From the NCBI GenBank assembly GCA_963725145.1, contig CAVRXL010000012.1:682001-746000 (forward strand): a stretch of DNA of 64,000 nt, in the 5' to 3' direction. How positions within the stretch are numbered: the stretch's first letter is position 1; every line of letters starts with the position of its first letter. The stretch comes from DATAEE01 sp963725145. GTDB taxonomy: Bacteria > Acidobacteriota > Vicinamibacteria > Vicinamibacterales > 2-12-FULL-66-21. Made by a program: the position numbers and the translations under genes. Below, piece by piece: positions 42,220 to 50,285 of this stretch. Below the pieces are notes generated by a model. That model had not been told where the DNA came from, made no database searches, and saw nothing but the letters and a program-made list of their open reading frames with translations.

Positions 42220-42552
42220 ATGTCTCGACTCGCCACGCCGATCCGGAAGAACGACAACGTGCTGGTGATCGCCGGGCGCGACCGCGGCAAGCGCGGACGG
42301 GTGCTCCAGATCCTGCCGGAGAAGAACCGTCTCATCGTCGAGGGCGTGAACCTCATCAAGCGACACACGCGCCCGAATCCCCAGCGCCAGATCAAGGGGG
42401 GCATCGTCGAGAAGGAGGCCTCGCTGCACGCGTCGAACGTGCAGCTCGTGTGCCCGGAGTGCGCCGCCCCCACGCGCATCGGCCGCCAGATCCTCGGGGA
42501 CGGCCGCAAGGTCCGCATCTGCCGCAAGTGCAAGGGAGTGGTCGACAAATGA
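42220..42552 (+). CDS. rplX: 50S ribosomal protein L24, with C-terminal zinc-ribbon-like motif
   Basis: A 110-residue L24. KNDNVLVIAGRDRGKRGRVL is the KOW motif. The C-terminal part has CPEC and CRKC pairs 20 residues apart, which could bind zinc. The widely studied E. coli form lacks these cysteines. The stop overlaps rplE by ATGA. Confidence 0.96.
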   Translation: MSRLATPIRKNDNVLVIAGRDRGKRGRVLQILPEKNRLIVEGVNLIKRHTRPNPQRQIKGGIVEKEASLHASNVQLVCPECAAPTRIGRQILGDGRKVRICRKCKGVVDK

Positions 42553-43091
42553 ACCGGCTCAGGGACCGGTACCAGAAGGAAATCGTGCCCGCGCTCCGCA
42601 AGGAGTTCGGCTACGCGAACGTCATGGCCGTGCCGCGGCTGCAGAAGATCGTGGTCAACATGGGGCTCGGCGAGGCGACGCAGAACGCGAAGCTCGCCGA
42701 CGTCGGCGCCGACGAGCTCGGCCGGATCACCGGGCAGAAGCCGGTCATCACGCGCGCGAAGAAGTCGATCGCGCAGTTCAAGCTTCGCCGCGGCATGCCC
42801 ATCGGCGCGATGGTCACGCTGCGCGGCGAACGGATGTACGAGTTCCTCGATCGTCTCCTCTCGATCGCGCTGCCGCGCGTGCGCGACTTCAGGGGCGTGT
42901 CCCCGCGCGGCTTCGATGGCCGCGGGAACTTCACGCTCGGGCTGAAGGACCAGCTGATCTTCCCCGAGATCGACTACATGAAGGTCGACAAGGCGCGCGG
43001 GATGAACATCTCGGTCGTGACGACCGCGAGATCGGATCAGGAAGCCCGCAAGCTGCTGCAGCTGATGGGCATGCCGTTTAAGAGCGTGTAG
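42549..43091 (+). CDS. rplE: 50S ribosomal protein L5
   Basis: A 180-residue L5 (VPRLQKIVVNMGLGEA, FRGVSPRGFDGRGNF), the 5S rRNA-binding protein of the central protuberance. Its TAG stop is the first three bases of a TAGCGCAGGCCT repeat unit. Confidence 0.97.
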   Translation: MNRLRDRYQKEIVPALRKEFGYANVMAVPRLQKIVVNMGLGEATQNAKLADVGADELGRITGQKPVITRAKKSIAQFKLRRGMPIGAMVTLRGERMYEFLDRLLSIALPRVRDFRGVSPRGFDGRGNFTLGLKDQLIFPEIDYMKVDKARGMNISVVTTARSDQEARKLLQLMGMPFKSV

Positions 43092-43135
43092 CGCAGGCCT
43101 GATGAAAAGGTGTAGCGCAGGCCTGTAGGCCTGCC
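43089..43135. repeat. rplE-rpsZ spacer with two GCAGGCCT units
   Basis: TAGCGCAGGCCTG occurs twice (43089 and 43112). The second copy continues into TAGGCCTGC to form the palindrome GCAGGCCTGTAGGCCTGC; the first copy is cut short. This is a variant of the TAGCGCAGCCC palindrome family. Confidence 0.75.
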
Positions 43136-43145
43136 GAAAGAAATC

Positions 43146-43331
43146 ATGGCAACGACTGCAAAGATCGCCAAGGAAACCAAGCCGACGAAGTTCGCAGTCC
43201 GGCGGCGCAACCGCTGCCGGCTCTGCGGCCGCCCGCGCGCGTACATGCGCAAGTTCGCGCTCTGCCGTCTCTGCTTTCGGAAGCTGGCTCTCGACGGCGA
43301 GATTGCGGGCGTGATTAAAAGCTCATGGTAG
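43146..43331 (+). CDS. rpsZ: 30S ribosomal protein S14, zinc-binding type Z
   Basis: A 61-residue short S14 with CRLCGRPRAYMRKFALCRLC, the C+ zinc-binding form. IKSSW ends the protein canonically. Only this short form is present in the cluster. Confidence 0.96.
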   Translation: MATTAKIAKETKPTKFAVRRRNRCRLCGRPRAYMRKFALCRLCFRKLALDGEIAGVIKSSW

Positions 43332-43380
43332 TCACTCAGAACTCAAGACTGAGAACTCAGAACTACAGGTTTCAAGAGTT
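43332..43380. repeat. rpsZ-rpsH spacer with ACTCAGAACT repeats
   Basis: The spacer is made largely of CTCAGAACT and its near inverse (ACTCAAGACTGAGAACTCAG), a low-complexity unit with internal dyad symmetry that differs from the other repeat families. Confidence 0.6.
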
Positions 43381-43782
43381 ATGACAGACCCGATCGCAGA
43401 CATGCTGACGCGGCTCCGCAACGCGACGCTGGCGCGCCACCCGCGCGTCGACATCCCGGCGTCCCGGTTGAAGATGGAGATCGCGAAGATCCTCGAGAGC
43501 GAGGGCTACATCCAGGGCTACAAGATGCTCGACCGCGAGGGCGAGCGTCCGCAGCCGGTTCTCAGGATCGCCCTCAAGTACGGGCCGCGCGGCGAGCGCG
43601 TGATTACCGGCATCCAGCGGGTCAGCCGCCCCGGCCGCCGCGTCTATTTCGGCCGCGACAAGGTGCCGCACGTGCTCGCGGGCCTCGGCATGAGCATCCT
43701 GACGACCTCGCGTGGGGTCATGACGGGGCGCGACGCGGTCAAGGCAGGCGTCGGCGGCGAAGTGCTCTGCAACGTGTGGTAG
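43381..43782 (+). CDS. rpsH: 30S ribosomal protein S8
   Basis: A 133-residue S8. DPIADMLTRLRNATLARHPRV and the C-terminal LTTSRGVMTGRDAVKAGVGGEVLC are conserved. In E. coli S8 represses the spc operon by binding at rplE; no matching structure could be assessed here. Confidence 0.97.
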   Translation: MTDPIADMLTRLRNATLARHPRVDIPASRLKMEIAKILESEGYIQGYKMLDREGERPQPVLRIALKYGPRGERVITGIQRVSRPGRRVYFGRDKVPHVLAGLGMSILTTSRGVMTGRDAVKAGVGGEVLCNVW

Positions 43783-43801
43783 TCGAAAGCGTAGATAAAC
43801 C

Positions 43802-44338
43802 ATGTCCCGTATTGGCAAGAAACCAATCGCGATTCCGAAGGGCGTGAAGGTCGCCGTGAGCGCCGACGGCGTCGAGATCCAGGGTCCGAAGGGGAAGCTG
43901 ACGCAGGCGGCGCCGCCCGGCGTGCGATTCGAGGTCGCCGGAGAGGAGCTGCACGCGAAGCTCGTCCGGGACGACGCGGAGCTGGGCAAGTTCCACGGCC
44001 TCGCGCGCAGCCTGGCCGCCAACGCCGTCCGCGGCGTCACCGAAGGATTCAAGCGCGAGCTCGACATCGTCGGCATCGGCTACCGCGCCGAGGTCCGTGG
44101 CAAACAGGTGATCTTCGCGCTCGGCTACTCGCACCCCGTGGTGTTCGACATCCCGCTGGGAATCGACGTCGCGATCGAGAAGCAGACGCATATCACCGTC
44201 ACCGGCCCCGACCGTCAGATGGTCGGCCAGGTCGCGGCCAACATGCGCCGCCTGCGAAAGCCTGATCCGTACAAGCAGAAGGGGATCCGCTACACGGGCG
44301 AGCAGTTGAAGAAGAAGGTCGGGAAGACGGGGGCGTAA
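43802..44338 (+). CDS. rplF: 50S ribosomal protein L6
   Basis: A 178-residue L6 starting SRIGKKPIAIPKGV. The C-terminal RKPDPYKQKGIRYTGEQLKKKVGK is the GTPase-centre contact. Its TAA overlaps the rplR ATG by one base. Confidence 0.97.
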   Translation: MSRIGKKPIAIPKGVKVAVSADGVEIQGPKGKLTQAAPPGVRFEVAGEELHAKLVRDDAELGKFHGLARSLAANAVRGVTEGFKRELDIVGIGYRAEVRGKQVIFALGYSHPVVFDIPLGIDVAIEKQTHITVTGPDRQMVGQVAANMRRLRKPDPYKQKGIRYTGEQLKKKVGKTGA

Positions 44339-44712
44339 TGAAGATCAAGACGAAGGCTGACCGGCGCGAGCGGATTCACCTCCGCCAGCGCAAGCGGATC
44401 AGGGGTACAGCGGAGCGGCCGCGGCTCGCGGTGTTTCGAAGCGTGTCGCACATGTACGCGCAGGTCATCGACGACATGTCGGGCACGACGCTGGTGTCGG
44501 CGTCGACCGCCGAGCCGACCCTGAAGGGCCGGCTCACCGGCAAGACCCGCGCAGGGAACAAGGCGGGCGCGCAGGCCATCGGCAAGGTGATCGCGGAGCG
44601 GCTGCTCGAAAAGGGCATCAAGCAGGTCGTGTTCGATCGCGGCGGCTATCTGTATCACGGACGCATCCGCGCGGTTGCCGACGCGGCGCGCGAGGCGGGG
44701 CTCCAGTTTTAG
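44338..44712 (+). CDS. rplR: 50S ribosomal protein L18
   Basis: A 124-residue L18 with RPRLAVFRSVSHMYAQVIDD and FDRGGYLYHGRIRAVADAAREAGL, the 5S rRNA-binding protein. Canonical C-terminus followed by TAG. Confidence 0.97.
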   Translation: MKIKTKADRRERIHLRQRKRIRGTAERPRLAVFRSVSHMYAQVIDDMSGTTLVSASTAEPTLKGRLTGKTRAGNKAGAQAIGKVIAERLLEKGIKQVVFDRGGYLYHGRIRAVADAAREAGLQF

Positions 44713-44720
44713 AACGTAGC

Positions 44721-44738
44721 GCAGCCCTTCAGGGCTGC
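44721..44738. repeat. GCAGCCCT palindrome between rplR and rpsE
   Basis: An exact GCAGCCCTTCAGGGCTGC copy with TAGC before it, in the 38-bp spacer. It ends 12 bases before the rpsE ATG and leaves no clear Shine-Dalgarno site. Confidence 0.85.
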
Positions 44739-44750
44739 ATCGAGTGATGA

Positions 44751-45257
44751 ATGTTTGAGACACGCGAGAAGATTGACCCGTCCCAGCTCGACCTGAAAGA
44801 CACGGTGGTCAACATCAGCCGCGTCACGAAGGTCGTCAAGGGGGGCAAGAATCTGAGCTTCAGCGCGCTCGTCGTCGTCGGCGACGGCCACGGGGTCGTC
44901 GGCTTCGGCGTCGGCAAGGCGAAGGAAGTGCCGTCGGCGATCAAGAAGGGCATCGAGGCGGCCAAGAAGTCGCTCATCCGCGTGCCCCTGCAGGGGACGA
45001 CGATCCCGCACCCGATCGTGGGCAACTTCGGCGCGGGCAGCGTGCTGCTGAAGCCGGCGCCGGATGGCACCGGGATCATCGCCGGCGGCGCCGTGCGCGC
45101 CGTCGTCGAATCGGCGGGAATCACGAACGTCCTGACCAAGTCGCTCGGATCCGCGAACCCGCACAACGTCGTGCGGGCGACCATCACCGGGCTGATGGAG
45201 CTCAGGGATCCGGCCGCCGTGGCGCGCCTGCGCGGGCGGGAACTGGAGACGGCGTAA
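44751..45257 (+). CDS. rpsE: 30S ribosomal protein S5
   Basis: A 168-residue S5. VVNISRVTKVVKGGKNLSFSALVVVGDG is the spectinomycin-loop region with sensitive-type residues, and GTTIPHPIVGNFGAGSVLLKPA follows. It has translational-fidelity functions. Confidence 0.97.
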   Translation: MFETREKIDPSQLDLKDTVVNISRVTKVVKGGKNLSFSALVVVGDGHGVVGFGVGKAKEVPSAIKKGIEAAKKSLIRVPLQGTTIPHPIVGNFGAGSVLLKPAPDGTGIIAGGAVRAVVESAGITNVLTKSLGSANPHNVVRATITGLMELRDPAAVARLRGRELETA

Positions 45258-45260
45258 GCG

Positions 45261-45476
45261 ATGGCGGAGAAGAAGGCCAGGGCCGACAAGGCGGGAAAGA
45301 AGAAGATGCTCAAGATCACGCTCGTGAAGAGCACGATCGGGTTCAAGAGCAACCAGGCGGACGTCGTGCGCGGCATGGGGCTGCGGCGTCTCCACCACAC
45401 GGTGGAGCTCGTCGACACGCCGGCCACGCGCGGGATGATTCACAAGGTGCGCCACCTCGTGGAAGTAACAGAGTAG
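45261..45476 (+). CDS. rpmD: 50S ribosomal protein L30
   Basis: A 71-residue product. The conserved L30 fold starts at MLKITLVKSTIGFKSNQADVV (internal ATG 45306), preceded by 15 Lys/Ala-rich residues. Either the N-terminus is extended, or translation begins at 45306, where GGGAAAG lies upstream. The TAG stop belongs to the adjoining palindromic repeat. Confidence 0.93.
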   Translation: MAEKKARADKAGKKKMLKITLVKSTIGFKSNQADVVRGMGLRRLHHTVELVDTPATRGMIHKVRHLVEVTE

Positions 45477-45521
45477 CGCAGCCCTTTAGGGCTGCAGGGT
45501 AGCGCAGCCCTCTAGGGCTGC
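45474..45521. repeat. rpmD-rplO spacer with two GCAGCCCT palindromes
   Basis: Palindromes at 45478-45495 (centre TT/TA) and 45504-45521 (centre TC/TA), each preceded by TAGC; the first TAG ends rpmD. The loops differ while the stems are kept. Only ten bases separate the second hairpin from the rplO ATG. Confidence 0.85.
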
Positions 45522-45531
45522 CCATGGAACA

Positions 45532-45978
45532 ATGTCATTGAACAACTTGCGCCCGCCGCAGGGCGCCAAGCACTCGAAGAAGCGCGTCGGCCGGGGCCAG
45601 GGGTCTGGCAACGGCAAGACCGCCGGCCGCGGCCACAAGGGAGCGAAGTCGCGCTCCGGCTTCAAGCACAAGCGCGGGTTCGAGGGCGGCCAGATGCCGC
45701 TCCACCGGCGCGTGCCGAAGCGCGGGTTTCACAATCCGTTCCGCACGGAGTACAACGTCGTCAACCTCGACGCCATCGCGCAGCGGTTCGACGCGGGGGC
45801 GGAGATCACGCCCGAGCTCCTGCGCGAGCGCGGGCTCGTCGGCGCGGCGGGCCGCGTGAAGGTCCTGGCGCGGGGCGACATCGCGAAGGCGCTGACCATT
45901 CGCGCCCACAAGTTCAGCGGCAAGGCGGCCGAGAAAATCGCCGCGGCCGGAGGGAAGGCAGAGGTATTGACGGCGTAG
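45532..45978 (+). CDS. rplO: 50S ribosomal protein L15
   Basis: A 148-residue L15 opening LNNLRPPQGAKHSKKRVGRGQGSGNGKTAGRGHKG, the long basic extension that threads the 50S, followed by the globular domain ending in IAAAGGKAEVL. Confidence 0.97.
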   Translation: MSLNNLRPPQGAKHSKKRVGRGQGSGNGKTAGRGHKGAKSRSGFKHKRGFEGGQMPLHRRVPKRGFHNPFRTEYNVVNLDAIAQRFDAGAEITPELLRERGLVGAAGRVKVLARGDIAKALTIRAHKFSGKAAEKIAAAGGKAEVLTA

Positions 45979-46017
45979 CCCGGGGGCTTCAGCCCCAGGG
46001 GAACCACGGGACACAGC

Positions 46018-47409
46018 ATGCTGGATAGCCTGAAGAACATCTTCGCCGTTTCGGAACTGCGCAAGCGGGTGCTGTTCACGCTCCTGTTGCTCGGGATCTA
46101 TCGCGCGGGGAACTTCATCCCCACGCCAGGCGTGAACCCGCAGGCGCTCGCCGAGCTGGCGCGCCAGCTCGAGAACACGATGTTCGGCCTGTACGACATG
46201 TTCACGGGCGGGAACCTGTCGCGGGTCACGATCTTCGCGCTGGGCATCATGCCGTACATCAGCGCGTCGATCATCCTGCAGCTGCTGACGGTCGTCTGGC
46301 CGTATCTCGAGCGCCTCTCGAAGGAAGGCGAGCTGGGGCGCCGGAAGATCACGCAGTACACGCGCTACGGCACGATCGTGCTCAGCATCGTCCAGGCCAT
46401 GAGCATCGCGATCTTCCTCGAGAAGCAGACCAACATCGCCGGCGGTCTGCCGCTCATCGAGAGTCCCGGCTGGGCCTTCCGGCTGATGACGGTGATGACG
46501 CTCACGACGGGCACGTGCTTCATCATGTGGCTCGGCGAGCAGATCACCGAGCGCGGGATCGGCAACGGGATGTCGCTCATCATCTTCGCGGGCATCGTCG
46601 CCGGCCTGCCGTCGGCGGTGAAAGCGACGTTCGACCAGTTGTCGATGGGGCAGATCAGCCTGCTGACCCTCGCGCTGCTCACGGTGCTGATGGTCGGGGT
46701 CATGGCGGCGATCGTGCTGGTCGAACGAGGGCATCGGCGGGTGACCGTGCAATACGCCAAACGCGTGGTCGGGCGGCGCATGTACGGCGGCTCGAGCACG
46801 CACATCCCGCTGAAAGTGAATACCGGCGGGGTGATTCCGGTCATCTTCGCCTCGTCGATCCTGGCGTTCCCGGCGACGCTCGCCCCGATGTTCGCGGCAG
46901 ACGGCTTTTTCCGCGTGAACGTGATCGACCAGCTGGGGATGAATACGCCGCTCTACATGCTGCTGTACATCGCCGGCATCATCGGGTTCGCGTACTTCTA
47001 CACGGCGATCGTCTTCAACCCCGACGATGTCGCGGAGAACATGCGGAAGTACGGCGGCTTCATTCCCGGCATCCGCCCCGGGAAGCGGACGGCCGAGCAC
47101 ATCGACGGGATCCTCAACCGGATCACGCTCGTCGGCGCGGTGTACCTCGCGGCGGTTGCGATCCTCCCGCAGCTCCTGATCTCGGGGGTGAAGCTCGATC
47201 AGATCCCGGGGGTCGGCGACTGGCTCGCGACCAACTTGCCGCAGTTCGTGACGCAGGGTTTCAACCTCCAGTTCTTTTTCGGAGGCACGTCCACGCTGAT
47301 CGTCGTCGGCGTGGCGATGGACACGGTGCAGCAGATCGAGTCGCAGCTCATCATGCGGCACTACGACGGCTTCATGAAACGGACGCGGATTCGAGGGCGC
47401 AGAGGCTAG
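46018..47409 (+). CDS. secY: Protein translocase subunit SecY
   Basis: A 463-residue, ten-helix channel. FIPTPGVNPQALAELA, the plug region, GIMPYISASIILQLL, GERGIGNGMS-type loop (TERGIGNGMSLIIF), and the cytosolic loops with RRVTVQYAKR and FNPDDVAENMRKYGGFIPGIRPGKRTAEH are intact. It sits within the spc operon as usual. AGGGGAACC precedes the start by about 15 bases. Confidence 0.98.
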   Translation: MLDSLKNIFAVSELRKRVLFTLLLLGIYRAGNFIPTPGVNPQALAELARQLENTMFGLYDMFTGGNLSRVTIFALGIMPYISASIILQLLTVVWPYLERLSKEGELGRRKITQYTRYGTIVLSIVQAMSIAIFLEKQTNIAGGLPLIESPGWAFRLMTVMTLTTGTCFIMWLGEQITERGIGNGMSLIIFAGIVAGLPSAVKATFDQLSMGQISLLTLALLTVLMVGVMAAIVLVERGHRRVTVQYAKRVVGRRMYGGSSTHIPLKVNTGGVIPVIFASSILAFPATLAPMFAADGFFRVNVIDQLGMNTPLYMLLYIAGIIGFAYFYTAIVFNPDDVAENMRKYGGFIPGIRPGKRTAEHIDGILNRITLVGAVYLAAVAILPQLLISGVKLDQIPGVGDWLATNLPQFVTQGFNLQFFFGGTSTLIVVGVAMDTVQQIESQLIMRHYDGFMKRTRIRGRRG

Positions 47410-47410
47410 C

Positions 47411-48079
47411 GTGCGCGTCAATCTGATCATGCTGGGCCCCCCGGGGGCCGGCAAAGGCACGCAGGCGGAACGCTTCGCGAGGATCCGGGGCATCCCGAAG
47501 ATCTCGACGGGAGACATTCTTCGCGAGGCCGTCACCAACGGGAGCGAATTGGGCCGCATCGCGAAGGCGACGATGGACGCCGGCAAGCTCGTCGGCGACG
47601 ACGTGATGGTCGGCATCGTGCGGGAGCGGTTGTTGCGGCCGGATACCACGGCGGGCTTCGTGCTCGACGGGTTCCCGCGGACCGTGGCACAGGCCGAGGC
47701 GCTCGACGCGATGATGAACGGCCGCGGGCCGCTCGTCGTGCTCGACTTCGCCGTGCCGCCCGAGGAGCTCGAGCGGCGGCTGGCCCAGCGCCGGGTCTGC
47801 GGCAAGTGCGGGTGGACGACGGCCGCTGACGGCGAGACGGTCTGCGCGAAGTGCGGCGGAGCGATCGGCCTGCGCAGCGACGATGCCATCGACGTCGTCC
47901 GCAAGAGGCTGCAGGTGTACCAGCGCGACACGATGCCGTTGTTCGAGTACTACCGGTCGCGCGGGGCGCTGCAGAGCATCGACGGCGACCGATCGCCCGA
48001 GGAAGTCTCGGCGGCGGTGGACGCGGCGATCGGCAGGATTGCGAAGCCGGGGACAGATGTGCGGAGCCAGCTGAGATGA
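47411..48079 (+). CDS. adk: Adenylate kinase, zinc-containing LID
   Basis: A 222-residue kinase from GTG 47411. P-loop GPPGAGKGT (residues 9-17), the AMP-binding LDGFPRT motif, and a LID domain with CGKC and CAKC pairs that bind a structural zinc. It converts ATP and AMP into two ADP. The stop overlaps map by ATGA. Confidence 0.97.
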   Translation: MRVNLIMLGPPGAGKGTQAERFARIRGIPKISTGDILREAVTNGSELGRIAKATMDAGKLVGDDVMVGIVRERLLRPDTTAGFVLDGFPRTVAQAEALDAMMNGRGPLVVLDFAVPPEELERRLAQRRVCGKCGWTTAADGETVCAKCGGAIGLRSDDAIDVVRKRLQVYQRDTMPLFEYYRSRGALQSIDGDRSPEEVSAAVDAAIGRIAKPGTDVRSQLR

Positions 48080-48879
48080 TTGTCTGCAAGTCGCCGGCGG
48101 AGCTCCGGCGGATGCGCGCGGCCAATCAGGTGGTCGCGGAGATTCTCGCCGACCTGGCGGCGATGACGGCGCCGGGGGTGACGACCGCCGATCTGGATCA
48201 GTTCGCCGAGGCGCGCGTACGCGCGGAGGGGGCGGTCCCCGCGTTCAAGGGCTACCGCGGTTATCCCGCGACGCTGTGCGCCTCGGTCAACCATGAGGTG
48301 GTGCACGGCATCCCGTCGAAGCGGAAGCTGAACGAGGGAGACATCCTGTCGCTCGACATGGGCGTGCTGCTGGACGGGTTCTACGGCGATTCGGCGGTGA
48401 CCGTCGGCGTCGGACGAATCTCGGACGAGGCGGCGGAGCTCCTGCGGGTGACCCGGGAGGCGCTGCACAAAGCGATCGACCAGGTGCGGGTGGGCGGGCG
48501 ACTCTCGGATATCGGCAACGCCATCCAACGCTGGGTCGAGGCGCACGGGTTCTCGGTCGTGCGCGAGTTCGTCGGGCACGGGATTGGCGCGTCGCTCCAT
48601 GAGGAGCCTCAGATCCCGAATTACGGCGAGCCGGGACGCGGCCCACGGCTGATCGAGGGGATGGTGCTCGCGATTGAGCCGATGGTGAACGCGGGCCGTC
48701 CCGCGGTGAAGATACTGTCTGACGGGTGGACGGCGGTCACGCGCGATGGCAGCCTGTCGGCGCATTTCGAGCATACGGTCGCCGTGACATCGGATGGCCC
48801 GCTCGTCCTCACGGCGTTGAACGGCGCCGAGCCGCCCGCGCGGCGGGCGCCGGGGGCTCGCCCCGAGGCGAGGCCGTAG
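48076..48879 (+). CDS. map: Type I methionine aminopeptidase
   Basis: A 267-residue enzyme that removes N-terminal Met. Metal ligands are visible: aspartates in LSLDMG and FYGDSAV, His in FVGHGIG, glutamates in VLAIEPM and SAHFEHTV. ASVNHEVVHGIPS is the substrate loop. The C-terminal 20 residues are an Ala/Arg/Pro tail of low complexity. Confidence 0.97.
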   Translation: MIVCKSPAELRRMRAANQVVAEILADLAAMTAPGVTTADLDQFAEARVRAEGAVPAFKGYRGYPATLCASVNHEVVHGIPSKRKLNEGDILSLDMGVLLDGFYGDSAVTVGVGRISDEAAELLRVTREALHKAIDQVRVGGRLSDIGNAIQRWVEAHGFSVVREFVGHGIGASLHEEPQIPNYGEPGRGPRLIEGMVLAIEPMVNAGRPAVKILSDGWTAVTRDGSLSAHFEHTVAVTSDGPLVLTALNGAEPPARRAPGARPEARP

Positions 48880-48888
48880 GGGAGACCC

Positions 48889-49125
48889 TTGGACGACGAG
48901 GACGCCGGAGCGCCTCGATCGCGGGAGCGTCAGGTCACGGGCGTCGTGCGGGAAGCGTTGCCCCAGGCGCTGTATCGGGTCGAGCTCGGGAACGGGCACG
49001 TCGTCGTGGCGCACGCGGCAGGCGGCCTGGGCCGCAACTTCGTTCGGATTCTCGTCGGCGACTCGGTCCGCTTGGAGCTGTCGCCGGTTGATCTGACTCG
49101 GGGAAGGATTACGAAGCGATTATGA
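48889..49125 (+). CDS. infA: Translation initiation factor IF-1 (TTG start)
   Basis: A 78-residue OB-fold protein: VTGVVREALPQALYRVELGNGHVVVAHAAGG then NFVRILVGDSVRLELSPVDLTRGRITKRL. The only start in frame before the conserved core is TTG 48889, with AGGGGAG a suitable distance upstream. The first ten residues are longer and more acidic than the usual AKEDAIE-type start. Its stop overlaps rpmJ by ATGA. Confidence 0.95.
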   Translation: MDDEDAGAPRSRERQVTGVVREALPQALYRVELGNGHVVVAHAAGGLGRNFVRILVGDSVRLELSPVDLTRGRITKRL

Positions 49126-49235
49126 AAGTCCGGGCATCGGTAAAGCGCATTTGCGCGAAGTGCAAGGTCGTCCGGCGCCGTGGCGTCGTGCGAGTGATCT
49201 GTCCGAATCAGAAGCATAAGCAGAGGCAAGGCTAA
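49122..49235 (+). CDS. rpmJ: 50S ribosomal protein L36
   Basis: A 37-residue L36: KVRASVKRICAKCKVVRRR then VICPNQKHKQRQG, with the C-x2-C...C...H zinc site typical of the zinc-binding form. The ATG overlaps the infA stop, and its TAA overlaps the rpsM ATG by one base. Confidence 0.96.
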   Translation: MKVRASVKRICAKCKVVRRRGVVRVICPNQKHKQRQG

Positions 49236-49609
49236 TGGCGCGTATAGCTGGCGTTGACCTGCCGCGAACCAAGCGGGTCGAGATCGGGCTCACCTACATC
49301 TACGGCATCGGCCGGAAGCGATCGAACGACATTCTCGCGACCGCCGGCGTCAGCCCCGATCTGCGTGTGAAGGACCTGTCGGAAGAGGATGTCCGGAAGA
49401 TCAGCCGCGTCATCGAGGATGAAGGGCGCGTCGAGGGGGACCTTCGGAAAGAGGTCTCGCTGCACATCAAGCGGCTGATGGAGATTGGCAGCTACCGTGG
49501 CGGGCGCCACCGGCGGAACCTGCCGGTGCGCGGCCAGCGCACGCGCACGAACGCGCGTACGCGGAAGGGGCCGCGCAAGGGCGCGATCACCAAGAAGAAA
49601 GCCATCTAG
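49235..49609 (+). CDS. rpsM: 30S ribosomal protein S13
   Basis: A 124-residue S13. ARIAGVDLPRTKRVEIGLTY at the start and RHRRNLPVRGQRTRTNARTRKG near the end are canonical. It forms the head bridge to the 50S. Confidence 0.97.
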   Translation: MARIAGVDLPRTKRVEIGLTYIYGIGRKRSNDILATAGVSPDLRVKDLSEEDVRKISRVIEDEGRVEGDLRKEVSLHIKRLMEIGSYRGGRHRRNLPVRGQRTRTNARTRKGPRKGAITKKKAI

Positions 49610-49740
49610 GGCTTAGGGGTTGGGGCTTGGGGCCCGGGGCTTAGGCCTTGGGCTGGATGTTGGAATCAGCGCGCCGAGCGTGAGCGAGGCGTGGCAGGCG
49701 CTGGGGGTGGGGCCCCAGCGCAACGAAAAGAAAAGAAAAC
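49610..49740. repeat. rpsM-rpsK spacer with G-run repeat and start-proximal hairpin element
   Basis: GGGGTTGGGGCTTGGGG-type runs (49615-49660) are followed by the second copy of the GCGCGCCGAGCGTGAGCGAG-type element (49669-49722), with the hairpin GCTGGGG/CCCCAGC. A run of GAAAAGAAAAGAAAAC leads into the rpsK ATG. No clear Shine-Dalgarno site is present. Confidence 0.75.
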
Positions 49741-50193
49741 ATGGCCAAGGCAGACGGGAAGCCGGAACAGCCCGAGGACGCAGCAGCGGCCGAGGGCGCA
49801 AAGAAGCCGAAGAAGAAGACGTTCAAGAAGCGCGGCGAGAAGCGCATCATCCACCACGGCGTGGCGAACGTCCAGGCGTCGTTCAACAACACGACGATCA
49901 CGATCACCGACCCCGAGGGGCACGTGATCGCCTGGTCGAGCGCCGGCGCGGTGGGCTTCAAAGGGTCGCGCAAGGGGACGCCGTTCGCCGCGACGCAGGC
50001 GGCGCTGAACGCCGGCAACGCCGCGAAGACCTACGGCATGCGGACGCTCGAAGTCCGGGTGAAGGGGCCCGGCGCCGGCCGCGAGTCGGCGATCCGCGCG
50101 TTGCAGACCGTCGGCCTCGACGTCAAGTCGATCCGCGACGTGACGCCGATCCCGCACAACGGCTGTCGGCCGCCGAAGAGACGACGGGTGTAG
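49741..50193 (+). CDS. rpsK: 30S ribosomal protein S11
   Basis: A 150-residue S11. VANVQASFNNTTITITDPEGHVIAWSSAGAVGFKGSRK is conserved, and the C-terminal IPHNGCRPPKRRRV is intact. The N-terminus is about 20 residues longer than usual (Glu/Ala then Lys-rich). Confidence 0.97.
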   Translation: MAKADGKPEQPEDAAAAEGAKKPKKKTFKKRGEKRIIHHGVANVQASFNNTTITITDPEGHVIAWSSAGAVGFKGSRKGTPFAATQAALNAGNAAKTYGMRTLEVRVKGPGAGRESAIRALQTVGLDVKSIRDVTPIPHNGCRPPKRRRV

Positions 50194-50285
50194 GAAAGCA
50201 GCAAGATGTTGGGAACAGCGCGCCGAGCGTGAGCGAGGCGTGGCAGGCGCTGGGGGTGGGGCCCCAGCGCAAATGAGAGAAATGA
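50194..50285. repeat. rpsK-rpsD spacer with start-proximal hairpin element
   Basis: The third copy of the element (50218-50272), nearly identical to the copy before rpsK, including the preceding ATGTTGG. It ends 13 bases before the rpsD ATG. Confidence 0.75.
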
